Part shown: positions 46,326 through 54,798 of the stretch, one piece after another
Layout: each line of letters begins with the position of its first letter
How positions within the stretch are numbered: position 1 is the first letter of the stretch
DNA from: Flavobacterium chungbukense
Lineage (GTDB): Bacteria; Bacteroidota; Bacteroidia; Flavobacteriales; Flavobacteriaceae
Reading direction: 5' to 3'
NCBI RefSeq assembly: GCF_020805785.1
Contig: NZ_JAJGZV010000002.1
Location: 434,001-498,000, forward strand
Length of the DNA stretch: 64,000 nucleotides
Notes under the pieces: generated by a model
Database searches by the model: none
What the model was told of the DNA's origin: nothing
Seen by the model: only the letters and a program-made list of their open reading frames with translations
Position numbers and translations under genes: made by a program

Positions 46326-46341
46326 TAGGCATATATGCCTA
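46326..46341. promoter_or_regulatory. 16-bp perfect palindrome 44 bases before the adhesin start
   Basis: TAGGCATATATGCCTA is fully self-complementary. It is a candidate operator or 5'-leader hairpin for the adhesin operon. No -7 box of the TAnnTTTG form could be placed with confidence around it. Confidence 0.4.
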
Positions 46342-46471
46342 CGCAATTAAACAATCAATTAGAAATCATACAGTTAAAACAAAATATAAAAACCTAAAAA
46401 CAAGTTTTTAAAATCGTTTCAGAAAAAAATTATGTTGAATTCGGTACATCGAAACATACCGTAGAACAAAT

Positions 46472-46488
46472 CTTATCTCGACGAGATA
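46472..46488. promoter_or_regulatory. 17-bp palindrome upstream of the adhesin operon
   Basis: TTATCTCG, one base, CGAGATAA. A weaker repeat (CGGTA ... TACCG, 46441-46460) lies beside it. Together they suggest a regulator-binding region about 190 bases before the adhesin ATG. Confidence 0.35.
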
Positions 46489-46735
46489 AAATACATTCCG
46501 TTTTTTTGGAGGAAAAATGATTGTAGTCAGTTTTCCAAGAGGAGTGATTTGTTGCAGGTCTAATTTTCATAATGAAAATTTTTAGTTTAAGCAGAATTGG
46601 GGAATTCTCTTTATATAATTTAGACGAACATTTTTTAATGAAAGCTGATTAGTTCTTTCTTTGTTTTTTAGATTGATTAGTTTTCTAAAAAACCAAAATA
46701 TTCTTTAATTCTTTTCATAGTAAAATCTTCCGTAT

Positions 46736-46924
46736 TTAACAAACCCGTCGAAACGGAAATGATAAAAACAGAAAATTTGAAAATATAAACTTTGATAAAA
46801 ATTCTAAATGCGAAGTATAACCTAATTTATCGTGATGACGAATTAAGCGTAAAATATAATTTAAAGCTAAAACGAAACAAGCAACTAAAGTAAATTTGAT
46901 AAAGAAAGTAATTGTCAACTCCAT
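46736..46924 (-). CDS. Doubtful 62-residue membrane peptide
   Basis: An open frame starting MELTITFFIKFTLVACFVLALNYILR, one hydrophobic helix followed by a basic stretch. It has no -7 box and no terminator, and I do not recognise it. It is the only frame of note in the 1.2 kb between the adhesin and the DUF6495 gene (46283-47484). The rest of that gap is very AT-rich and holds the two palindromes and, near its right end, a terminator. Confidence 0.25.
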   Translation of the reverse strand: MELTITFFIKFTLVACFVLALNYILRLIRHHDKLGYTSHLEFLSKFIFSNFLFLSFPFRRVC

Positions 46925-47423
46925 AGACAGACTTATTAAGTTATTAGTGATTTTGAATTTCCAAAAATTTAAAATGACAAGATTTTATTCTAACGAAAAA
47001 CATACTACATCATCTCATTTTTTGTCAAAACATAAAAGCCAAAACTTTGTTTAACTTTGGTATTCTAAAATTAAATAAAACAAAAACACAAAACAAGCAT
47101 AAAATTCCTATAATTTATAATACCGTACCTACTTATAAGTTTTGTAGTCTTAAAAAACATCAGAAAAATCAACTACTTTAACAAAATTATGTTGCCATAT
47201 ATTTCTTAAACAAAAAATCGACGAAAATATGTTAAAAAATAAAAAAGAAAATAAATTCTTACAATTTTTAAAATATTTACTCAAAAACTATCCGCTTTAA
47301 GTACCAAGCAGTCGACGAACTGTTCAAAAGATCATGAATTCTAAAAAGATTGATAGATTAAAGATAAACACGTAGAAATACCTGCTCTTTTAAAGCAAAA
47401 AGTTTAAACAAAAGTTAAAAAAA

Positions 47424-47464
47424 TAAAAAAAGCCAAACAATTATCGATTAATCGTTTGGCTTTT
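47424..47464 (-). terminator. Terminator of the DUF6495 gene
   Basis: AAGCCAAACAATTA pairs with TAATCGTTTGGCTT with one mismatch, flanked by an A-run that gives a U-run on the minus strand. Confidence 0.75.
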
Positions 47465-47484
47465 CAAAATGAGCATTTTACAAT

Positions 47485-47958
47485 TTAAGACTCAATAATC
47501 GTATTTATTTGATTAAAAAGCTGACCATCACTTAAAAATGCTCCTTGTTTAATCAATTCAAAAATAGAAATATTCCTTTCTTCGGTAAATACTTTCTTTC
47601 CTACTTTCATTTCAATATGATCTGTAAACATATTATCACTTAACCATTGCAAACCGTCTTTAGTCAAAAAATCGGTTTCTGGAGAAAGTGATTTTAAAAC
47701 TATAGACTGAATGTAAGTATCAAAACAATGGAACAAAAAGATATGGTTTTTAGAAAAATGTTCTAAATATTCTGCTCTAGACAATACACCTTCCCAAATC
47801 AAATCAGAAAAAACATCCAGCTCTTGCTCTGCTACTTCCGGTTTATTGATTTTGAGTTCATCCCATTCTTTTTTATCTATTGTCTGAGTTGCCAAAAAAC
47901 TAGCAAATTCAGCATGTAATTCGTCAAACTGTTCTTTTGTTAATCTTGCGTATTTCAT
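47485..47958 (-). CDS. DUF6495 family protein
   Basis: A 157-residue acidic, cytoplasmic helical protein without signal peptide. It begins MKYARLTKEQFDELHAEFASFLATQTIDKKEWDELK and contains VFSDLIWEGVLSRAEYLEHFS and HIFLFHCFDTYIQSIVLKSL. I recognise the start and the WEG-LE-LEH pattern as a family conserved in Flavobacteriia (DUF6495). No function is known. It has its own terminator, and the spacer to rplI contains GTACGCTGTA-type short repeats. Confidence 0.65.
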   Translation of the reverse strand: MKYARLTKEQFDELHAEFASFLATQTIDKKEWDELKINKPEVAEQELDVFSDLIWEGVLSRAEYLEHFSKNHIFLFHCFDTYIQSIVLKSLSPETDFLTKDGLQWLSDNMFTDHIEMKVGKKVFTEERNISIFELIKQGAFLSDGQLFNQINTIIES

Positions 47959-48056
47959 TTTTTTTTAGGCTTTACGCTGTACGCTGTAGACTTTAAGCAA
48001 TATGCCGTAAACCTTCAATCATAAGTCTAATTATTAATATTGGTCTTGTATTAAAC

Positions 48057-48086
48057 AAAAAAATCCCGATTTACATCGGGATTTTT
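48057..48086 (-). terminator. Terminator of the rpsF-rpsR-rplI operon
   Basis: AAAATCCCGAT pairs with ATCGGGATTTT around a short TTAC loop, with flanking A- and T-runs. Confidence 0.85.
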
Positions 48087-48104
48087 GTATAGTATTTAAA
48101 ACTA

Positions 48105-48545
48105 TTACTTTTCAGCAACAATTTCGTATGGTAATTCAACGATTACATCTCTGTGTAAACGGATGCTTGCATTGTATTTTCCTGTACGTTTAACGATTCC
48201 GCTTGTGATGAATTTTCTATCGATAGCGTTACCTGATTTCTCTAATGCCTCAGCAATATCGATATTAGTAACAGAACCAAAAAGTTTTTCTCCACCAGCT
48301 TTAGCGCTGATTTTAATTTCAAGAGCTTTTAAAGTTTCAGCAGTTGCTTTTGCATCTGCAACAACTTTAGCTTCTTTGTGAGCTCTTTGTTTTAAGTTTT
48401 CAGCTAAAACTTTTTTAGCAGAAGGAGTAGCTAAAGAAGCGAATCCTTGAGGAATCAAAAAGTTACGACCGTAACCTGGTTTTACAGATACTACATCATC
48501 TTTAAATCCTAAGTTTTGTACGTCTTGTTTTAAAATAATTTCCAT
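48105..48545 (-). CDS. rplI: 50S ribosomal protein L9
   Basis: A 146-residue L9, a 23S rRNA-binding protein that stretches from the base of the L1 stalk. The N-terminal domain MEIILKQDVQNLGFKDDVVSVKPGYGRNFLIPQGFA is textbook. A long helix follows (KKVLAENLKQRAHKEAKVVADAKATAETLKALE), then the C-terminal domain GGEKLFGSVTNIDIAEALEKSGNAIDRKFI. It is the last gene of the rpsF-rpsR-rplI operon, followed by a terminator. Confidence 0.97.
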   Translation of the reverse strand: MEIILKQDVQNLGFKDDVVSVKPGYGRNFLIPQGFASLATPSAKKVLAENLKQRAHKEAKVVADAKATAETLKALEIKISAKAGGEKLFGSVTNIDIAEALEKSGNAIDRKFITSGIVKRTGKYNASIRLHRDVIVELPYEIVAEK

Positions 48546-48614
48546 GTTGTTGTCCTTATATTTTAGAAGTTAGGTTCTGCTTAAACAGAAACCAGCGACT
48601 AGATTTTTTTTATA

Positions 48615-48911
48615 CTATTTTAATAAATCGGCCACGTATGGCATTAAAGCTAAGTGACGTGCTCTTTTTACAGCTACAGAAACTTTTCTTTGGTATTTTA
48701 ATGAAGTTCCAGTTAAACGACGAGGAAGAATTTTTCCTTGCTCATTTACGAATTTCAATAAGAAATCAGCATCTTTATAATCGATGTATTTGATTCCTGA
48801 TTTTTTGAAACGGCAATACTTTTTAGTTTTGTTAGTTTCAATGTTTAAAGGCGTTAAATATCTGATATCTCCGTCTTTTTTTCCTTTTGCAGATTGCTCA
48901 ATTGTAGACAT
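48615..48911 (-). CDS. rpsR: 30S ribosomal protein S18
   Basis: A 98-residue S18, bound to S6 on the small-subunit platform. It has an N-terminal extension of about 25 residues ([22 protein letters not shown]) common in Bacteroidota. The conserved core is [63 protein letters not shown]. It lies five bases after rpsF. Only one cysteine is left, so there is no zinc site. Confidence 0.97.
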
Positions 48912-48916
48912 AATAA

Positions 48917-49258
48917 TTACGCTTTAGTAGATTTTAATTTAGCTCTTCTTCTCTCCGCCCATGAAATAGCATGTTTATCTAAACTTACAGTTAAGAAACG
49001 CATAACTCTTTCGTCACGTCTAAATTCAGTTTCAAAAGCAATTAGAACTTCTCCAGCTACTTTGAATTCGAATAAGTGGTAAAAACCACTTTTTTTGTTT
49101 TGGATTTCGTAAGCCATCTTTTTAAGACCCCAATCCTCTTTCGATACCATTTCAGCTCCTCTACTAGTAAGAAATTCTTCAAATTTCGTTACTGTTTCCT
49201 TCACCTGAACTTCAGACAAAACGGGATTTAAAATGAAAACAGTTTCATAATGATTCAT
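48917..49258 (-). CDS. rpsF: 30S ribosomal protein S6
   Basis: A 113-residue S6 with the typical start [30 protein letters not shown], the strand [19 protein letters not shown] and [26 protein letters not shown]. It forms a heterodimer with S18, which is encoded next. The promoter has both elements and the leader is short, about 27 bases. No CCG-containing S6:S18-binding leader structure, known from other phyla, is visible. Confidence 0.97.
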
Positions 49259-49289
49259 AAATACAATATTTATTTGTTAAAATTGGGTG

Positions 49290-49319
49290 CAAAAGTAATC
49301 ATTAATTTTAAATAACCAA
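49290..49319 (-). promoter_or_regulatory. Promoter of rpsF-rpsR-rplI, TTG-N19-TACTTTTG
   Basis: On the minus strand TTG (49319-49317), 19 bases, and TACTTTTG (49297-49290), which is followed by C as in the strongest Bacteroidota promoters. Confidence 0.8.
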
Positions 49320-49435
49320 CATATTTCTTCTTTTATTCGTCATAATGCAAAAAATATACGTCGACCTTAGTTTTTTTTCCAAAAAAACCATTACTTTTAC
49401 TATTGCTATCCTGAATTTATTCTAAATTTAAAGTT

Positions 49436-50134
49436 ATGAAACTAAACTGTGTCGTTGTAGATGATAGTTCTATACAAAGGACGATTATTGCCAAGTTGGT
49501 AAATAATCATCCCGGATTGCATTTAATCGGAGATTTTTCTAATGCAATTGAAGCAAAAAGCTGTATTTCTTTAAATAATATCGACCTAATTTTTCTTGAT
49601 ATTGAAATGCCAGTTATAAATGGTTTTGATTTCCTGGACGGACTAAAATCTAAACCTCAGATTATATTCATTACTTCTAAAGCAGAATACGCTTTAAAAG
49701 CTTTTGATTATGATGCCACTGATTATCTGCAAAAACCTATTGCCGTAGATCGTTTTAATGCCTCTGTAAAAAGAGCAATTGATATGCACCTTCTTAAAAA
49801 AGATATCAAAGAAGAAGAAGGTGAACACATTTTCATCAAAAGTAATCTTAAAAAACTTAAAATCTTTACTTCTAAAATTAAATGGATTGAGGCTTTTGGT
49901 GATTACGTTAGAGTAGTTACAGAAGACGACAGTAATCTGGTTCTATCTACTATGAAGTCTTTTGAGAATGATTTATCAAAAGATAAATTTATTCGTGTAC
50001 ACAAATCATACATTATTAATATAGATAAGGTAGAACGCTTTAATAGTAAATTTGCAGAAATTGGTATTACCAAAATACCTTTAAGCCGTAATAAAAAAGA
50101 AGATTTAGTAAAAGCGCTTTCTACTCCTTCTTAA
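49436..50134 (+). CDS. LytTR-family response regulator
   Basis: A 232-residue regulator. The receiver domain (1-120) has DD at 9-10, the phosphoacceptor Asp55 in IDLIFLDIEMPV, and Lys100 in DYLQKPI. The LytTR DNA-binding domain (about 131-230) contains FIKSNLKKLKIFTSKIKWIEAFGDYVRVVTED, STMKSFENDL and the hallmark FIRVHKSYIINIDKVERF. No LytS-type or other histidine kinase gene is adjacent, so it is an orphan in this window. It ends four bases from the convergent priA stop, with no terminator between them. Confidence 0.92.
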   Translation: MKLNCVVVDDSSIQRTIIAKLVNNHPGLHLIGDFSNAIEAKSCISLNNIDLIFLDIEMPVINGFDFLDGLKSKPQIIFITSKAEYALKAFDYDATDYLQKPIAVDRFNASVKRAIDMHLLKKDIKEEEGEHIFIKSNLKKLKIFTSKIKWIEAFGDYVRVVTEDDSNLVLSTMKSFENDLSKDKFIRVHKSYIINIDKVERFNSKFAEIGITKIPLSRNKKEDLVKALSTPS

Positions 50135-50138
50135 ATAA

Positions 50139-52589
50139 TTAATAGAAATCTACGTTCACGACAACTTTTATAGCTCTATATTGAGCAACAGCCTCAAAAC
50201 TATTCAGCATTTTCTGAATAGTTTTTTTTGTGTTTGCTAAATGCAAGTTCTGCGGAATCTTAATTAAGATCGTTCTAATATATTCATTTCGGATTCTGCT
50301 TATTGCTGGCTCTTCCGGACCTAAGACTGGCATTCCTAAATTTTGGCTCAAAACCTGATACAGCCACATTGAACCTTCTTTCAATTTATCGTAATCTTTA
50401 TGTTTTAAAGTCAGTTTGATAATCCTGAAATAAGGAGGGTATTTATAAATCTGCCTGTCATACAGCTGCTCCTTATACATACCTATATAATTATGGTTTG
50501 TAACTTGCTGAATGGTATTATGATTTGGATTGTAAGTCTGAATTACAACTTTTCCTTGTTTTTCAGATCTTCCGGCCCTTCCTGCAACTTGGGTCATCAT
50601 TTGAAAACTTCGTTCAAAAGCTCTAAAATCTGGATGATGCAACATATTATCTGCATTCATTATTCCAACTAAACTAACATTATCAAAATCCAAACCTTTG
50701 GCTAGCATTTGTGTGCCTACCAAAATATCAATTTCTCTATTTTTAAATGTATCAATAATTTTCTCGAAACCGAATTTACCTCGAGTCGTATCCTGATCCA
50801 TACGAGCTGTTTTTGCTTTTGGAAATAACGAAATCAATTCCTGCTCAATTTGTTCTGTACCAAAACCTTTCGTAGTTAAGTCTATACTAGAACAGCTGTG
50901 ACAATTTGTAGGCTTTGCAATCGAATAACCGCAGTAATGACAACGAAGCTGATTTTTATGCTTGTGATATGTTAAGCTTACATCGCATTGCTGGCAATGA
51001 GGTACATGTCCACAGGTCATACATTCAATGATAGGCGAATATCCTCTTCTGTTTTGAAACAAAATCACTTGCTCACCTAAAGATAAAGCTTCAGCAATTT
51101 CTTCAATCAAAAGATCGCTAAAATGTCCTGTCATTCTTTTTCTAAAATGTTTGTCTTTCAAATCGACCAAAACAACTTCTGGCATTCGAACATTTTTATA
51201 ACGTTGCGAAAGTGTAACTAAGCCATATTTACCAGCTTGAGCATTAAAATAAGTTTCAATACTTGGAGTTGCCGAACCCAATACCACTTTTGCATTATGA
51301 AAATTTGCCAAAACAATAGCAGCATCTCTCGCATGATATCTTGGCGCAGGATCTGTTTGTTTAAAAGTTTGTTCGTGCTCTTCATCTACAATTAACAATC
51401 CTAAATCATTAAAAGGCAAAAACAAGGCCGACCTCGCCCCTATTACAATTTGTGCTTTTTCAGAATTTTCAAGTGTTTGCTTCCAAACCTCCACCCTTTC
51501 ATTATTACTGTATTTAGAATGAAAAACAGCTACTTTGTCTCCAAAATGAAGGCGCAAACGAGAAACTAATTGAGCTGTTAATGCAATTTCTGGCAACAGG
51601 TACAAAACTTGCCTGCCTGTTTGCAGATATTCTTCAATTAATTTAATATAAATTTCTGTTTTCCCACTAGAAGTTACACCATGAAGCAGACAAACTTCTT
51701 TTTCTAATAAACTGTTTTTTATTGAAGTAAAAGCAGTTTCCTGCGCTTCACTTAACTGAAGTTCTTTTTCTGATTTTTCTCCATTAAAAGTAACCCTGTC
51801 ATGCTGTAAAAAATATTCTTCGAAGATTTCTTTTTCTATTAAAGCTTTTACCGTTGTTGAGGTAGAATTTGAAGCCTCAGTAAGTTTTTTAACTGTTATT
51901 GGCTTTTTCTCAGAAGCACTAAGCTGAAAATAAGTCAGAACAATTTCTTTTTGCTTATTCGCGCTTTTCAACACCTCTAGCAATTCCTGCAAACCATTAT
52001 CAGATTCGTATTTAGAATGCAATTTGACATATCGAACTAATTTTGGCTTATAGCTTTCTTTGATTTCTTCTTCTAAAAAGATGACATCTCTGGCAATTAA
52101 TTTTTGAAGAGTAGGAAGTATATTTTTTTTGTTTAAAATCGAAACTATCTCTTGTACTTTTAAAGAACTCTGATGATGCAGCGCCTCGTAAATTAAAAAT
52201 TCGTCATCTGAAAGTTCACTATCATTAATTATCACATCTGGCTTATGCGATATAATAGTTTCACTTTCCAATAACAATCCGCTCGGAAAGGCACCGCGAT
52301 ACACATCACCTATTCCGCACATATAATAATTAGCAATCCAAAGCCAGTGCTTAATCTGGATTTCAGTTGCAATTGGTTTTTCATCTAATATTTGATGGAT
52401 TTCTTTAGCTTCATATAATGTTGGCGCATTTTCATGAACATCCAAAACTAGAGCCGTGTATATTTTACTTTTTCCAAAAGGCACTGCAACGCGCATTCCT
52501 TTTTTAATGAAATGATATTCGGCCTCAGAAATACGATAGGTAAAAGTTTTTGCTAAGGAAAGCGGTAAAATAACTTCAATAAAAAACAT
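50139..52589 (-). CDS. priA: Primosomal replication-restart helicase PriA
   Basis: An 816-residue PriA, which reloads the replisome at stalled forks. The 3'-DNA-binding domain is at the N-terminus (FIEVILPLSLAKTFTYRI). Walker A is CLLHGVTSSGKTEIYIKL, the DEEH box is LLIVDEEHEQTFKQTDP, and ATPSIETYFNA follows. The zinc sites are the paired cysteines of ECMTCGHVPHCQQCDVSLTYH and LRCHYCGYS-CHSC. The helicase C-terminal half has GTEQIEQEL, RMDQDTTRGK, ILVGTQMLAKGLDF and VAGRAGRSEKQG. It is normal in length. Confidence 0.97.
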   Translation of the reverse strand: MFFIEVILPLSLAKTFTYRISEAEYHFIKKGMRVAVPFGKSKIYTALVLDVHENAPTLYEAKEIHQILDEKPIATEIQIKHWLWIANYYMCGIGDVYRGAFPSGLLLESETIISHKPDVIINDSELSDDEFLIYEALHHQSSLKVQEIVSILNKKNILPTLQKLIARDVIFLEEEIKESYKPKLVRYVKLHSKYESDNGLQELLEVLKSANKQKEIVLTYFQLSASEKKPITVKKLTEASNSTSTTVKALIEKEIFEEYFLQHDRVTFNGEKSEKELQLSEAQETAFTSIKNSLLEKEVCLLHGVTSSGKTEIYIKLIEEYLQTGRQVLYLLPEIALTAQLVSRLRLHFGDKVAVFHSKYSNNERVEVWKQTLENSEKAQIVIGARSALFLPFNDLGLLIVDEEHEQTFKQTDPAPRYHARDAAIVLANFHNAKVVLGSATPSIETYFNAQAGKYGLVTLSQRYKNVRMPEVVLVDLKDKHFRKRMTGHFSDLLIEEIAEALSLGEQVILFQNRRGYSPIIECMTCGHVPHCQQCDVSLTYHKHKNQLRCHYCGYSIAKPTNCHSCSSIDLTTKGFGTEQIEQELISLFPKAKTARMDQDTTRGKFGFEKIIDTFKNREIDILVGTQMLAKGLDFDNVSLVGIMNADNMLHHPDFRAFERSFQMMTQVAGRAGRSEKQGKVVIQTYNPNHNTIQQVTNHNYIGMYKEQLYDRQIYKYPPYFRIIKLTLKHKDYDKLKEGSMWLYQVLSQNLGMPVLGPEEPAISRIRNEYIRTILIKIPQNLHLANTKKTIQKMLNSFEAVAQYRAIKVVVNVDFY

Positions 52590-52613
52590 GTACTATATAA
52601 TAGGATTGCAAAA

Positions 52614-53360
52614 TTACTTTTTTCCTGTAGCTTTTTGTGCCAAATAGGCATTAACCATTTTCAAAGTATGATTTAAAGACTCCAAATTATTCCAATCTTC
52701 GTGACCAGGAATAATATATTTTGGATTTTTAAATTTCGTTTTGACTCTGCCAATAGATTGTTTCCATTCTTTGACATCAGAATCAGCTAAATAACCTAAA
52801 TCTTTAGCATCGGTACTTTTTACAAAACAAGCGCCGTAAAGTACTTTTTCTTTGTTAAACCAAACCACAACATTGTCAGACGCATGACCTTTTCCCGGAT
52901 AATACACCTCAAAAGTATGCTGTCCAACCGTAAAAATTTTATCATTTGGAATGATTATTTCTGCTCTAGGTTTATTTTCTTTTTTAAGAATATCGTCTGT
53001 TAGTTTAATCGAATACGTTTTGATTCCCTTTTTTCTATAAAAGTCAAACCCTCCCGCACGATCGTCATGAGAATGTGTAGCAAAAAGCATAATTACTTCT
53101 TTGTGATGTTTTGCTTTTATACTATCTAACAGAGGCTGAAATTGAGTTTTATCCCAAGGAGCATCAAACAACACAACACCTTTATCTGTTACTAGATACA
53201 GGGCATTGGCAGAAATCTTGGTTCCGTTGTAATCGCTAAATGTTCTATAAACATAAAAGTCACCCGTAAGATGACTTATTTGTAATGGCGAATTCTTAGA
53301 TTGTCCAAAAATATTTGAAACTACAACTAAGAATAAAATTATCGAAGTTAATTTTCGCAT
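52614..53360 (-). CDS. bla: Subclass B1 metallo-beta-lactamase (JOHN/IND-like)
   Basis: A 248-residue exported enzyme. The signal peptide is MRKLTSIILFLVVVSNIFGQ. All zinc ligands of subclass B1 are present: His96, His98 and Asp100 in FATHSHDDRAGG, His159 in PGKGHASDNVVVW, Cys178 in LYGACFVKS and His220 in YIIPGHEDW. Such enzymes hydrolyse penicillins, cephalosporins and carbapenems in the periplasm. Chromosomal B1 enzymes of about this length are typical of flavobacteria (JOHN of F. johnsoniae, IND and BlaB of relatives). It is intrinsic here: base use is like its neighbours and there is no mobile element nearby. It follows the DUF2147 gene by 13 bases. Confidence 0.92.
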   Translation of the reverse strand: MRKLTSIILFLVVVSNIFGQSKNSPLQISHLTGDFYVYRTFSDYNGTKISANALYLVTDKGVVLFDAPWDKTQFQPLLDSIKAKHHKEVIMLFATHSHDDRAGGFDFYRKKGIKTYSIKLTDDILKKENKPRAEIIIPNDKIFTVGQHTFEVYYPGKGHASDNVVVWFNKEKVLYGACFVKSTDAKDLGYLADSDVKEWKQSIGRVKTKFKNPKYIIPGHEDWNNLESLNHTLKMVNAYLAQKATGKK

Positions 53361-53373
53361 CTATTATCTTGAA

Positions 53374-53802
53374 TTAATTTTTCACTCTCGTCCAGTATTG
53401 TGTTCTTCCCATCAAAGAAACTCCTACATAACCGCGAAGTTTTAATTTATCTGCAGATTCTAATGTAATATAGCATTTGTATTTTTTCCCACTTGTCGGA
53501 TCTAAAATTGTCCCTCCATTATATTCAGATCCATCCTTTTTAAGACCATTCATAATTACCATTCCTAAAATTGGTTTGTTTTTTTCAGCTCCTTCACATT
53601 TAACACAAACATCTTTTTTATGACTATCACGAAGAATATCTACTACTTTACCATATACTTTTCCTGATTTTTCATAAATCTCTACTATAGATTTTGCTTC
53701 TCCTGTTTCATCGTCAATCGTTTTCCATTTTCCAATTACACTTTGACTTTGCATGGTCAGGGCAAAGAAGAACACTCCGATAGTTAGCATCAAATTTTTC
53801 AT
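53374..53802 (-). CDS. DUF2147 family exported protein
   Basis: A 142-residue secreted protein. The signal peptide is MKNLMLTIGVFFFALTMQSQ. The mature part follows DUF2147: VIGKWKTIDDETGEAKSIVEIYEKSGKVYGKVVDIL, a CVKCEGAEKNKPILGMVIMNGLKKDG loop with two cysteines, GGTILDPTSGKKYKCYITLESADKLKLRGYVGVSLMGRTQYWTRV. It is predicted to be a small beta-sandwich or calycin-like domain in the periplasm. The ligand is unknown. It starts one base beyond the BrkB gene's stop and is followed 13 bases on by the beta-lactamase gene, so the three are probably one transcript. Confidence 0.85.
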   Translation of the reverse strand: MKNLMLTIGVFFFALTMQSQSVIGKWKTIDDETGEAKSIVEIYEKSGKVYGKVVDILRDSHKKDVCVKCEGAEKNKPILGMVIMNGLKKDGSEYNGGTILDPTSGKKYKCYITLESADKLKLRGYVGVSLMGRTQYWTRVKN

Positions 53803-53803
53803 A

Positions 53804-54727
53804 TTATTTTTGTTTTTTTTGTTTTAATTTTCTGATTGAAGCGTTCAATTCGAACCCTAAAAGCAGAATCATACAGTTTATCCAAATGTAAAACATTAGA
53901 ATTAATAATGTTCCAATAGAACCGTAAAGTTCGTTATATTTTGAGAATTTTATAACCCAAATCCCAAAAAAGAATGAAGATATAACAATTAACATGGTTG
54001 TAAAAACAGATCCAATGCTAATAAATGGCACTTTATTGTACTGCTTTGTACCATAACGTAATAATATTGAAGATGTTATCAAAATCATCAAGATTACAAA
54101 CAAATATCTTCCTAAAATAATTAACGGAATTCGATCGCTTAGAACATCTTGAATAATTGTTTTTTGAATAAAAACCTCAAAAACAACAATTGTAGCCACT
54201 GTAACGAATAAAATAATCGTCATTACGAGCGAAATTGCCAATGCAACCAAATATTGGCTAAAAAAACCTCTTTTATCAAAGACATGTTTAGAAGATTCAA
54301 AACCGCTCAAGATTCCATTAATTCCGTTTGCCATTAAGAAAATAGAAAGTAAAAATCCAGATGATAACAATCCTGAGTGACTATTATTTAAAATATCGCT
54401 GATAATTTTATTAATAGCATCGTAAGTATTTGGAGGAACGCTCTGCTGTACAAACTGCAGAAAATCTTCCTGAAAATTCTCGATTGGAATAAACGGAATT
54501 AAGTTTAGAATAAATAAAGCAAAAGGAAATAATGCCATGAAAAAACTAAAAGAAACAGCACTTGCATGATAAGAAAATGCCCCTTCAAGAATCCCCAAAG
54601 TATACATTTCAAGCAAATCATACAGCGAAAATCCCTCTAGCCAAGGCAATGTAATTTTCTTCAAAAGTCGGGCTAAAGAACGTACCACTGGTATTTTCTC
54701 AATCCGAGCTTCTATCTCTTGCGACAT
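53804..54727 (-). CDS. YihY/BrkB-family membrane protein
   Basis: A 307-residue inner-membrane protein with six hydrophobic helices. The family's core is visible: LEGAFSYHASAVSFSFFMALFPFALFILNLIPFIP at about 50-85, ILSGFESSKHVFDKRGFFSQYLVALAISLVM at 140-170, and YGSIGTLLILMFYIWINCMILLLGFELNA near 265-293. Proteins of this group were once called ribonuclease BN in error; their role, maybe transport, is unknown. It heads the group with DUF2147 and the beta-lactamase. Confidence 0.9.
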   Translation of the reverse strand: MSQEIEARIEKIPVVRSLARLLKKITLPWLEGFSLYDLLEMYTLGILEGAFSYHASAVSFSFFMALFPFALFILNLIPFIPIENFQEDFLQFVQQSVPPNTYDAINKIISDILNNSHSGLLSSGFLLSIFLMANGINGILSGFESSKHVFDKRGFFSQYLVALAISLVMTIILFVTVATIVVFEVFIQKTIIQDVLSDRIPLIILGRYLFVILMILITSSILLRYGTKQYNKVPFISIGSVFTTMLIVISSFFFGIWVIKFSKYNELYGSIGTLLILMFYIWINCMILLLGFELNASIRKLKQKKQK

Positions 54728-54798
54728 ATTTTTTGATTTTAGATTGTTGAGTTCAGATTTTAGATTTCAAAACTCATAACTCAAAACTTATAGCTTCA

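Noticed and set aside
46283..46354. 24-residue longer N-terminus of the adhesin
   Set aside because: It would put a Cys/Tyr-rich stretch before a perfect signal peptide and run through the 16-bp palindrome.
49259..49290. S6:S18-binding autoregulatory leader before rpsF
   Set aside because: The leader is only about 27 bases and lacks the CCG bulged-hairpin motif.
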